Source of the DNA: Holophagae bacterium
GTDB taxonomy: Bacteria > Acidobacteriota > Holophagae > Acanthopleuribacterales > Acanthopleuribacteraceae
NCBI GenBank assembly: GCA_029263455.1
Contig: JAJCXM010000008.1
Location: 895,966-959,965, forward strand
Length of the DNA: 64,000 nt
Direction of reading: 5' to 3'
Part shown: piece after piece, positions 54,504-62,643 of the stretch
How positions within the stretch are numbered: position 1 is the stretch's first letter
Layout: each line of letters starts with the position of its first letter
Program-made: the position numbers and the translations under genes
Notes under the pieces: generated by a model
What the model was told of the DNA's origin: nothing
The model's input: the letters and a program-made list of their open reading frames with translations, nothing else
Database searches by the model: none

Positions 54504-57500
54504 TTCGATCCCAGCCCGCTTCGGCTCTGTTCGATTTCGGCCTGTAGGTGTTGGTTTTTTATTGTGAGTTCTTGGTTGATCTCCTCTAAAACACGATTTC
54601 TTAACTTCAAATCAGACAATTCTTGGACCTGTAACTCCAGTGACTTGCATTTCTCTTCAAGTGAACGAAACACATCGAGTTTAGAAGGATCGTCCTGACT
54701 CATCGTGTTGCTCAAGGCCGTCAATTCCGACTCCATCTCAATTCTCAACGCTTGGTTCTGTGCCGTTAACTCTTGTACGGCAGCAATCAGAGGGGCGGTG
54801 AGCTTCTGATAGCGCACAAACTGGTAACCGCGCGAATCCGTTCCCACAAGTTGGGGGAAAACCGCCTGAACTTCTTGGGCAATCAAGCCGATTTGTGGGC
54901 CAGGTGCAAATTGATTTTCCCTGACGCCTTCCACCCAGCCGAATGAAACCGCGTTTAGGGTGCTTAATTTATCCATGGCCCCAGCAATTGGTTCAAGGTT
55001 TTGTTTGAGCCGTAAGTCTGAGGTACAACCCGAACAGCTACCGCCAATACTGAGATCACCAATGATCGACATATCTCCCGCCACCCCAACATCGCCATCG
55101 GAAAAGATGCCACCGGCTCCTACATTGATTCCTCCGGCTACCTGTAGCTGACCTTGGGCACGAATATCATTTCTTACTTGTACGTTACCCGCTGTCATGG
55201 AATGTGCTGTGAGCGAGGTGACCTCTGCCCCAGAAACATCGACCACTTTCAATTCATCAGATGTTTGATTGACTAAATACAAATGTCGACCCGACAAAAA
55301 TGCGGATCGCCAACCAGTGCCTATATTTATATGGCCCACAAACCAGGGATCGCTTGGATCTAGCACATCGTAGACTCTCACGTAGGCGAAACTACTATTG
55401 GCTATATAAGCGTATCGCCCCGACACAAACACGGAATTGGGAAAGTTTCCACATAAGACACTTCCCACCAAGGTAGGCGTGCTCGGGTTGGACACATCAA
55501 TTATTTTCAAATCGTCGGTGTCCCAATCGATCACATAGGCGTAACGCCCTGATACATAGATGTCCGTTGGCGTTGACCCGATTGGCAAACTACCTACCAA
55601 ACTAGGCGTGCTTGGATTGGAGACATCGATCACTTTCAAATCTTCGGAGCCCCAATCTCCTACATAGGCGTAGCGACCATAAACGAACAAAGCCATGGGT
55701 TGACTACCGATGCTTAAACTGCCGGCCACGCTAGGTGTGCTTGGATCGGACACATCGATCACTTTAAGGTCTTCGGAACCCACATCGATCACGTAGGCAT
55801 AGCGGCCAGACACCCTAACAGTATTAGGCCCCGCCCCGAGGGTCAGGCTTCCCGCCAGGCTGGGCGCGCTGGGATTGGATACGTCGATCACTTTCAAGTC
55901 AGTTGTTGAGGCGTCGATGACATAGGCGTAGCGGCCGGATACATAGACGGACTGTGGATTTGTCCCGATTGTCAGACTGCCCACCAAACTGGGTGCGTCT
56001 GGCTCGGATACGTCAATCACCTCAAACGTGTTGCTGGTGCTACTGATCACGTAAGCGTAAATCCCGGATACGAATATATCGCGAGGGGTCCCACCCAAAC
56101 CCAAACTTCCGACCAAGGTTGGGTCGGCGGGTGATTGCATGAAATTGCCCCCGTCTGTTATGGATACCGAGCCCGATACTCCCACGTCGCCATCCGAAAA
56201 GATACCTCCGGGGCCAACCACGAGCCCGCCCGCAACTTGGACCTGGCCCTGTGCGTTGATGTCGTTTCGAACCTGTAGGGTTCCTGCTTCCAGAGAGTGC
56301 GCCATGAGAGTCGTCACTTCGGCACCAGAAACATCCAAAACTTTCAAGTCATCGGACGTCTCGTCAACCACATAAGCGTAGCGGCCAGATGTAAAGACAG
56401 CTGTCGGAGATCCGCCAATAATCAAACTACCGGCAACGTTTAAAGAGCTTGGATCCGACACGTCGATTACTTTTAGATCCGATGAACCACTATCGGCTAC
56501 GTAGGCATAACGGCCGGAGACGAATATGGATCGTGGAAGACTGCCGATCGCCAAACTGCCTTGCAGGCTTGGGCTACTTGGGTTGGAAATGTCGATCACC
56601 TTTAGGTCTGCAGAACTGTCATCAACCACATAGGCGTACCTGCCAGATACCGCAACGGATCGCGGAGAACCACCAACGGATAGGCTACCAACGACTTCGG
56701 GCGAATTCGGATCTAATATATCGATGACTTTGAGATCGTCGTCCGTCGAATTAACCACATAGGCGTAGCGACCGGAGACGCTCACAGATCGCGGAAAAAG
56801 GCCGATGAACACACTGCCAACTTGACTCGGTCTGTTGGGGTCGGATACATCGATGACTTGCAAATCGAAGGAGCCTGAGCAAACGAGATAGGCGTAAGGA
56901 CCGGAAACAAACAAAGATCGTGGCCGAGACACGATCGCCAGATTTGCAACCATGGTGGGTGAACTGGGATCAGACACATCGATGATTCTCAAGTCTTGGG
57001 AAATGGGATCGATCACATAAGCGTAGCGGCCCGCTACATATACAGCGCTGGGTTCTGTACCAAGGCCCAGAAATCCAACCGTGCTAGGTGCATCCGCTTT
57101 CGAAATATCGATAATTTTCAAATCGTCGGAGCCGATATCGACGACGTAAGCGTAAGTGCCAGACACAAAGACGGATTGTGGCTCTGTGCCTAAACCCAAA
57201 CTGCCCACCAGAGTAGGGTTAACTGGACTTTGAATTAAGTTGCCTCCAGACAAATGAAGCTGTTTGTCATCCATATTGATGGTCGTGTTGGCATCTAAGG
57301 TCATTGCATCGCTGAATTGGGCAAAATCCAAGGAATCATCTGCGATCGAGCCGTCGATTGTGACTACGTCTCCCGAGATTGAGGTGGTTACTAAACCGGA
57401 TCCAGACAGGGTTAAGGCATCGGTTTGGGAATCAGCGGTGGTGCTCCCAGAATCAGCATCAACGACGGCAAACAAGTTCTGAAGCTCGTTGGTTGTGGAA

Positions 57501-58249
57501 CCGTCCACTTCGACGGTAATACCGGAACCCGTGAGGGTTACCGTGTCACCGGAAATGCTGGTGGTGACGGATCCGGTGCCCACCATGCTGAGCGTATCAG
57601 TTGGTGTGTCGGCCGTCGTGCTACCAGCATCTGAGACAATTGTCTCAAAAAGGTTCTGAATACTTCCTCCAAGCAAGGGTGCACCCGTCCACTCGCCAGC
57701 ACTATTGATGACCGGACCGTAACCGCTGACCGAATAGCTAGAACCTGTGACGTCAAGACTGGCCATGTTGCCTGCCAAGAAGTTAGCAACCTGGGAAAGG
57801 TACATTTGCTCGATGCCCGGTAGTATTTTTTGCATGTCGGATGTCATTTGAGATGGGTCATGGCCGAGCCGCAGTCGATCGCGTTTTGGATAGATCAACG
57901 AACTCCAAACTACGCCCTCGTGGTTCAACAAGGTAATGTGGGCGATGGCACGACTGGAAATCTCATCCGGAATCGAATTGCCGGTTGCGCCCAGGAAGAG
58001 CGTCGGGAGATTGTCCACCCAAATGATCTTCTCGGCAGGCTCAAAAAAGATAACTTCACCGTGGCGTGAGAAACGGTATTCAATTTCCAGCCAAATATCC
58101 GTGCCCGATTGCAGCGCAAGGGTCTCGGCATAGGGTCCATCCAAAACAAGGGGTAGTACAACCTCGCCAAATGGATCAGTTGTTAGGTTGTCTTGGGCGG
58201 AAAGAATGGCTGTAAACAGAATCGCAACTGCGACAAAACGATGTCTCAT
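54500..58249 (-). CDS. Giant LVIVD-repeat protein with S74 chaperone (first of the pair)
   Basis: The 1249-residue protein has a signal peptide (MRHRFVAVAILFTAILSAQ), the shared N-terminal domain (LPGIEQMYLSQVANFLAGNM), two NLFETIVSDAGSTTADT-type repeats, and 14 LVIVD units of about 43 residues in two blocks of seven (for example VSGRYAYVVDDSSADLKVID) divided by GGLVVGPGGIFSDGDVGVSG. The C-terminus has GSCSGCTSDLRLKQN, the S74 domain (PGPQIGLIAQEVQAVFPQL) and a longer coiled coil than its paralogue (NTMSQDDPSKLDVFRSLEEK onwards). S74 domains of phage tail spikes trimerise and then cut themselves off at the Ser of the S-D-x-R motif. It is the first gene of a two-gene operon. Confidence 0.9.
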   Translation of the reverse strand: MRHRFVAVAILFTAILSAQDNLTTDPFGEVVLPLVLDGPYAETLALQSGTDIWLEIEYRFSRHGEVIFFEPAEKIIWVDNLPTLFLGATGNSIPDEISSRAIAHITLLNHEGVVWSSLIYPKRDRLRLGHDPSQMTSDMQKILPGIEQMYLSQVANFLAGNMASLDVTGSSYSVSGYGPVINSAGEWTGAPLLGGSIQNLFETIVSDAGSTTADTPTDTLSMVGTGSVTTSISGDTVTLTGSGITVEVDGSTTNELQNLFAVVDADSGSTTADSQTDALTLSGSGLVTTSISGDVVTIDGSIADDSLDFAQFSDAMTLDANTTINMDDKQLHLSGGNLIQSPVNPTLVGSLGLGTEPQSVFVSGTYAYVVDIGSDDLKIIDISKADAPSTVGFLGLGTEPSAVYVAGRYAYVIDPISQDLRIIDVSDPSSPTMVANLAIVSRPRSLFVSGPYAYLVCSGSFDLQVIDVSDPNRPSQVGSVFIGLFPRSVSVSGRYAYVVNSTDDDLKVIDILDPNSPEVVGSLSVGGSPRSVAVSGRYAYVVDDSSADLKVIDISNPSSPSLQGSLAIGSLPRSIFVSGRYAYVADSGSSDLKVIDVSDPSSLNVAGSLIIGGSPTAVFTSGRYAYVVDETSDDLKVLDVSGAEVTTLMAHSLEAGTLQVRNDINAQGQVQVAGGLVVGPGGIFSDGDVGVSGSVSITDGGNFMQSPADPTLVGSLGLGGTPRDIFVSGIYAYVISSTSNTFEVIDVSEPDAPSLVGSLTIGTNPQSVYVSGRYAYVIDASTTDLKVIDVSNPSAPSLAGSLTLGAGPNTVRVSGRYAYVIDVGSEDLKVIDVSDPSTPSVAGSLSIGSQPMALFVYGRYAYVGDWGSEDLKVIDVSNPSTPSLVGSLPIGSTPTDIYVSGRYAYVIDWDTDDLKIIDVSNPSTPTLVGSVLCGNFPNSVFVSGRYAYIANSSFAYVRVYDVLDPSDPWFVGHINIGTGWRSAFLSGRHLYLVNQTSDELKVVDVSGAEVTSLTAHSMTAGNVQVRNDIRAQGQLQVAGGINVGAGGIFSDGDVGVAGDMSIIGDLSIGGSCSGCTSDLRLKQNLEPIAGAMDKLSTLNAVSFGWVEGVRENQFAPGPQIGLIAQEVQAVFPQLVGTDSRGYQFVRYQKLTAPLIAAVQELTAQNQALRIEMESELTALSNTMSQDDPSKLDVFRSLEEKCKSLELQVQELSDLKLRNRVLEEINQELTIKNQHLQAEIEQSRSGLGSK

Positions 58250-58656
58250 TTTGGTCCCCTTGAATCACGGCTTTTTGAATGCTTGCAATGGACCTACATG
58301 ACGGTGATGTGGATCTACACAACTGCAATGTAAGATTTTCAATGTTTCTATTTACTAAACATGCAGCAGTTTCAGTCGAAAAGCTTCAGTATTCCTTCAG
58401 AAAAAGCATAGATCTCGGTGTTGCCCAAAGAATTACGGGAGTTGAAGCGTGATATAGCTCGCTAATGAGTCAACAGCAACTAACTCACTTCGCCAACCGA
58501 TCACCCTGGTATCGGCCGTTATAGCGCCACTGATCGCCTAGTTAACGTGTCATACTTTCTAACGTGCCTGGACGGCGCAACAGGTCATCATGTTCAATGC
58601 CAACACCGGAGGCGTGACCTACGATTCTCCGGTGGAAAAGCGCTCTTGAAAAAACG
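58250..58656. other. Spacer between the kinase and LVIVD operon
   Basis: This stretch of 407 bases should carry the promoter of the LVIVD operon. Apart from the gene fragment at 58581-58649 I see no gene. A 78-codon frame at 58547 runs into the kinase gene in the opposite direction and is not credible. Confidence 0.5.
58581..58649 (+). pseudogene. Fragment resembling the Asp-box gene
   Basis: Translated from 58581, 22 codons before a stop give QVIMFNANTGGVTYDSPVEK and two more residues. This aligns with QQIVMLKSTDGGVTFDSPVV of the Asp-box protein, and the DNA shares GGAGGCGTGACCT with 48194-48206. No start or longer frame is present. It looks like a relic of a second copy of the gene at 47230. 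Confidence 0.55.
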
Positions 58657-60720
58657 TCAATCAACACGTACCAAGCGGAAGCCTATTTCGCAGCTGGATT
58701 CCCGTGGGTTTCTGAAGGCGCGGTTGACGGGTCGACAGGCGTTCGATTCGGATGCCCATGAACCGCCTCTAATAACGCGGTAAGTACCCTGCTCCGGACC
58801 ACCAGGATTACGGAAAGGGGACGCCTCATAGTAAGTTGCGCTGTAATAATCAGAACACCATTCCCAAACGTTACCTCTCATGTCGTACAGCCCCCAATCA
58901 TTGGGCTTCATCGCTCCCACTTGGTGACTTTGATTGCCCGCATTTTTCTTGTACCAAGCCTCTGATTTTATGCTCTGGCCGCCTGACAAAATATCGGCAT
59001 ACGATTTCTCGCCCGCTCGCGCAGAATACTCCCACTCGGCTTCCGTGGGTAAACGATAAGATCCGAGACCCGTTTCGTTTAGACAGGTCAAGAATTCCTG
59101 GACCTGCAACCAACTAACTTGTTCAACCGGATGATTGGAGTCTTTGTTACAAGAGTGGTTCTCGCCCATCACCGCTTGCCAAAGGGATTGGGTTGTCTCT
59201 GTGACGCACAACTCAAAATCACTCAGCTGTACATCATGAACGGCCCACGTATCATCTAGGAATTGGGTCCGCGAGCCCATTTTGAATGAGCCAGCGGGGA
59301 TTCGAACAAAACGATGTTGATTAAGTGCTGCCTCGATTCGTTGCACCAGTGATGGATCGAGACCTCCCCAATAGATAACATCAGGATCTTTATCTTCACG
59401 CACCACAATTGTCGTTGGCGCTAATGCGACCGCGGAGTAATTCTCGCTGAGATTGATCTCGGGCATGGGAACGACTTCCTCGCGTTGGACGGCTGGGTTT
59501 AGATTACTGGGTTCGAATTCTTCCACCACTGGTTGAACCTCAGGCTCCAATTTGGGGATCGGCTCATCTGGACTGCGCATCAGCCACATGAACGCCAGAA
59601 CGCAGAAGACGAGAAAGGCATATGCGAGCCTATTATGCTTGCGGTCCTGCCTGTGCTCGCTGGGTTCTTCTAGTTTGACCAGTTGATCGTCAAGGATTGA
59701 TTCGGTTGGAGCCGGGGGCAGCAGTTCTCTTTCCGGGCTCTCCTTGGTCTTTGATTCGAACTGATCGAGCACGGCGATCAGTTCGGTACTCGTCTGGAAG
59801 CGTTCGTTAGGGTCTTTGCGTATGAGCTTGGTGATCACATGCGAGATCTCCGCCGGAATGACAGAACTGATTAGGGATGGAGATTTAGCGTTCTCATTCA
59901 CGTGTTGGTAAATGATCGAAAGAGGGTCATCGGCATCAAAAGGCAATTGGCCCGTTGCCAGCAAATAAAAGATGATACCTAGGCTGTACAAATCCGACCT
60001 AGCATCAACAGATTCACCGCGAGCCTGTTCAGGGCTCGAAAAATGTGGTGTGCCCAGGTAAATGGCCGCGGCGGTGAGTTGCGTTTGGAAGAGAGCCTTT
60101 GCAATGCCAAAATCGACCAGTATCGGAGTTCCGTATTCGTCGAATAAGATGTTCTGAGGTTTCACATCACGATGGATAACGCCATGTTTATGCGCATGAT
60201 CCAACGCTGAAGCGATCGTTTTGATGATATGCACGATCTCAAAAATAGGCAACTTCTGTTTGATTCTCTTCGCTAAACTACCGCCCGAAAGCAGCGCCAT
60301 GGTGTAGTAATGAACGTCACCTTCAGACCCGATTGCATGGATGGGAACAATGTTTGGGTGATTAAGTGAAGCGGCAGTGCGTGCCTCACGTTTGAAGCGA
60401 CTCACCATTTCCTGGTCGGTAGCCAGGTCCGGGGCAAGCACTTTTAAGGCAACCAATCGATTGAGACCTAGCTCTTGAGCTTCATAAACGCGAGACATGC
60501 TGGTTCTTCCCAGTTCACGGATGATGATCAACTTAGAGCGCAGCGCTTTTCGCAGTGAATCATCGAGATTCTTCGTTTCTAGGCTTAGCTCAATCAGCTC
60601 GTCTAGTGGCGAGCCACATTGCCCGCAGAAGCGGGCGTCTGAGCGAACTTCACTGCTACAAATGTGACAAATTCCCAAATCTATATACACCTTTCGCGAA
60701 TCATGAGGATGCCACGTCAC
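58657..60720 (-). CDS. Ser/Thr protein kinase with zinc ribbon and FGE-sulfatase-like domain
   Basis: The 687-residue protein has an N-terminal zinc ribbon (CHICSSEVRSDARFCGQCG), then a kinase domain (about 62-330) with VALKVLAPDL (Lys), VIHRDVKPQNILFDEYG and VDFGIAKALF, and activation segment GTPHFSSPEQARGE. The Gly-rich loop reads ELGRTSMSRVYEA, keeping only the first glycine. A transmembrane helix (about 365-380, LAYAFLVFCVLAFMWLM) leads to an FGE/SUMF-like domain (about 480-687: RIPAGSFKMGS, SYRLPTEAEWEYSARAGEKS, RGNVWEWCSDYY). Related kinase-FGE fusions such as chlamydial Pkn1 are known. The kinase would be cytoplasmic and the FGE-like part outside the membrane. The start is a GTG; a TTG at 60678 after AAAGG is an alternative. 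Confidence 0.92.
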   Translation of the reverse strand: MTWHPHDSRKVYIDLGICHICSSEVRSDARFCGQCGSPLDELIELSLETKNLDDSLRKALRSKLIIIRELGRTSMSRVYEAQELGLNRLVALKVLAPDLATDQEMVSRFKREARTAASLNHPNIVPIHAIGSEGDVHYYTMALLSGGSLAKRIKQKLPIFEIVHIIKTIASALDHAHKHGVIHRDVKPQNILFDEYGTPILVDFGIAKALFQTQLTAAAIYLGTPHFSSPEQARGESVDARSDLYSLGIIFYLLATGQLPFDADDPLSIIYQHVNENAKSPSLISSVIPAEISHVITKLIRKDPNERFQTSTELIAVLDQFESKTKESPERELLPPAPTESILDDQLVKLEEPSEHRQDRKHNRLAYAFLVFCVLAFMWLMRSPDEPIPKLEPEVQPVVEEFEPSNLNPAVQREEVVPMPEINLSENYSAVALAPTTIVVREDKDPDVIYWGGLDPSLVQRIEAALNQHRFVRIPAGSFKMGSRTQFLDDTWAVHDVQLSDFELCVTETTQSLWQAVMGENHSCNKDSNHPVEQVSWLQVQEFLTCLNETGLGSYRLPTEAEWEYSARAGEKSYADILSGGQSIKSEAWYKKNAGNQSHQVGAMKPNDWGLYDMRGNVWEWCSDYYSATYYEASPFRNPGGPEQGTYRVIRGGSWASESNACRPVNRAFRNPRESSCEIGFRLVRVD

Positions 60721-60802
60721 GGTTAATAACGATCAACGGAAGTCAAGTGTAACCGATTGCAGAGTGGCTCAAAAGCAGTTCAGTTTTTGTTTGCAAATGT
60801 AA

Positions 60803-60810
60803 GGGGGGGG
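60803..60810. repeat. Homopolymeric G8 tract
   Basis: A run of eight G lies between the kinase start (60720) and the toxin-antitoxin operon (60930), in the region that should hold both promoters. Such tracts can slip during replication and vary promoter spacing. Sequencing error in a homopolymer is the alternative. Confidence 0.7.
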
Positions 60811-60929
60811 TTTACTACTTAAGCGCCCGAATGGGCCCCCTAGGGCATTTGTATGGATCACACGAACCAGTGTAAGAGCTGCAAAGGTTGGGTGGTGATA
60901 AACTGTGTCCATTCTCGCAAGGAGCCCAT

Positions 60930-61169
60930 ATGGACCCGAGGATCACCGCCCTTTCTGCAGAGCTCTTCTGGGATGTGGCCCATGAACAGGTTCATGTTGA
61001 CCAGCATGCCGCCTGGCTTTTGGAGCGCGTCCTTGAAAAAGGGCGTTGGCAGGACTGGGTCATCATCCGCCAAGCTATCGACAAAAGGAAAATGAAGCAA
61101 TTGGCGCCTAAACTGCGGATATCGCCTAAGGCCAGAAACTTTCTGAACCTATATTGCCAAGAACCATGA
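60930..61169 (+). CDS. DUF6922-like protein, probable antitoxin
   Basis: The 79-residue protein (ATG at 60930, AAGGAG upstream) reads LFWDVAHEQVHVDQHAAWLL, ERVLEKGRWQDWVIIRQAID and LRISPKARNFLNLY. This matches the pattern of the small DUF6922 proteins (WD-x-(D/H)-x10-ER-VLE-G) encoded in front of AbiEii-type nucleotidyltransferases. It overlaps the next gene by four bases. Antitoxin function is inferred from position. Confidence 0.75.
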   Translation: MDPRITALSAELFWDVAHEQVHVDQHAAWLLERVLEKGRWQDWVIIRQAIDKRKMKQLAPKLRISPKARNFLNLYCQEP

Positions 61170-61789
61170 TCATGAACCCGGCCGTCTCGCACGCACTAGC
61201 CCAAATTTTGAGGCAGTTGAGCCAAACGCCATGCCTTAATGCCTTTGCACTTGGAGGTGGCACGTCACTGGCCCTTCGCTTCCCATTTCGGATCTCCTTA
61301 GATGCAGATTACTTCACGGAAACCCCCTTCAATTCAGACGAGCTCCTATTGGAAATTCGAACCCACTTTAGTCAGGTAGATTTGGTCAACAAGACCAAGG
61401 GCAGCTTGTGCTCGTTGATTAGTGGAATTAAGGTTGAGTTTTTTCATCATCCTTACCCACGACTAATGCCCACTGATGAACTTGAAGGTCTAAACCTTTT
61501 GTCCATAGCTGACGTCGCAGCTATGAAAGTGAATGCCGTCACCAACAGGGGATCCAAAAAGGATTTTTCGGACCTTTACATGCTGGAATCGAACAGCTTC
61601 ACCCTTGCCCAATCTGTCGATTCATTTTGTCAGAAGTATGGAGAATCTAGCCGTCTGTTAGCGTTACGAAGTCTGGCCTGGTTTGAGGATGCAGAACACG
61701 AACCAAGTCCTCACTATCTCACCGAGATTTCTTGGTCACAGATTAGGCAAACCATGCAGGATCGCGTTAGAAAGTTGATTGGCAGCTAA
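61166..61789 (+). CDS. AbiEii/AbiGii-type nucleotidyltransferase toxin
   Basis: The protein of 207 residues has the nucleotidyltransferase motif AFALGGGTSLALRFPFRISL followed by DADYF (GGG/TS and Asp-x-Asp) and the conserved IADVAAMKVNAVTNRGSKKD with FSDLY. These are the key motifs of the AbiEii type IV/MNT-type toxins that transfer NMP or pyrophosphate to RNAs such as tRNA. The ATGA overlap with the upstream small gene supports a toxin-antitoxin or phage-defence pair. An earlier in-frame TTG at 61154 is less likely. Confidence 0.88.
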   Translation: MIMNPAVSHALAQILRQLSQTPCLNAFALGGGTSLALRFPFRISLDADYFTETPFNSDELLLEIRTHFSQVDLVNKTKGSLCSLISGIKVEFFHHPYPRLMPTDELEGLNLLSIADVAAMKVNAVTNRGSKKDFSDLYMLESNSFTLAQSVDSFCQKYGESSRLLALRSLAWFEDAEHEPSPHYLTEISWSQIRQTMQDRVRKLIGS

Positions 61790-61875
61790 CAAGCCAAAAC
61801 ACAACTGAGCATCCCAAGCGAGACGCCACTTCTGAAAGCATGTGCACGGTGCTTTCGTGGCTTGAAAATTAGGAG

Positions 61876-62643
61876 TTAGTTTCGATAGGACGTGTCCCTT
61901 CGATCCAGCAGGCGTAAGAGGCCGGGCCAAGCTAAAGCGCCGCCCAAACCCTGCGTAGCGGCCGAGGCTTGTTGCCGCATGGTGGAAACGATGAGATCAG
62001 GCACGTGGGTTAATGCGCCTCCTCCTTGAGCTCTCACCTGAATGGCACAAGCACTTTCCATCATGTACATCGCCAGAAAGGCGTCGGCCACGCTGGGGCC
62101 ACAGGTCAACAAACCGTGGTTGCGCAGCATGAGAAAGTTATGTGATCCCAGATCGGCCACCAAGCGCGGCTTCTCATCGTCGCGTAAGGCGACACCCTCA
62201 TAGTTGTGATAGCCCATGCCGGATAAGACAAACAGCGATTGTTGAGACAGGGGCAGCAATCCATCCGTTTGGGCGGAAACCGCGACCCCATTCAATGTAT
62301 GTGTATGCATCACACAGTGAGCGTCGCTACGTGCTTCATGCACGGCGCTGTGGATCACGAAACCGGCAGGATTAATCGGAAAAGCGGACTCGGTGACCTT
62401 CTCGCCCTGCAGATTGACCTTGACCAGACTGCTAGCCGTGATTTCCTCAAACATGAACCCGTAGGGGTTGATCAGAAAATGGGCTTCAGGGCCTGGAACG
62501 CGTGCCGACAAATGGGTAAATACCAGGTCGTCCCATCCAAAATGGGCGACCAGTCGATAAGCGGCAGCCAAATCGACACGCAGTGCCCACTCTTCTGCTG
62601 AAACCTGATCTTTGAGAGAAAAACCATCTAGCGGATTTTGCAC
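61876..62643 (-). CDS. Class II aldolase/adducin family protein
   Basis: The 255-residue protein has the class II aldolase fold: VDLAAAYRLVAHFGWDDLVF, HLSARVPGPEAHFLINPYG, the metal-binding VMHTHTLNGVAVSAQTDG and FLMLRNHGLLTCGPSVADAF. The His residues of HTH and the later NHG would bind zinc for aldol cleavage or a related reaction. It is most like the fucose/ribulose-phosphate aldolase-type group; the substrate is uncertain. The gene is isolated. Confidence 0.93.
   Translation of the reverse strand: MQNPLDGFSLKDQVSAEEWALRVDLAAAYRLVAHFGWDDLVFTHLSARVPGPEAHFLINPYGFMFEEITASSLVKVNLQGEKVTESAFPINPAGFVIHSAVHEARSDAHCVMHTHTLNGVAVSAQTDGLLPLSQQSLFVLSGMGYHNYEGVALRDDEKPRLVADLGSHNFLMLRNHGLLTCGPSVADAFLAMYMMESACAIQVRAQGGGALTHVPDLIVSTMRQQASAATQGLGGALAWPGLLRLLDRRDTSYRN

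Noticed and set aside
50841..58249. A CRISPR array or minisatellite explanation for the periodic sequence
   Set aside because: The 129-bp period is the codon image of 43-residue protein repeats with many synonymous changes; there are no conserved DNA repeats with spacers.
61736..61930. Minus-strand frame between the toxin and aldolase genes
   Set aside because: It overlaps both genes and has no protein features.
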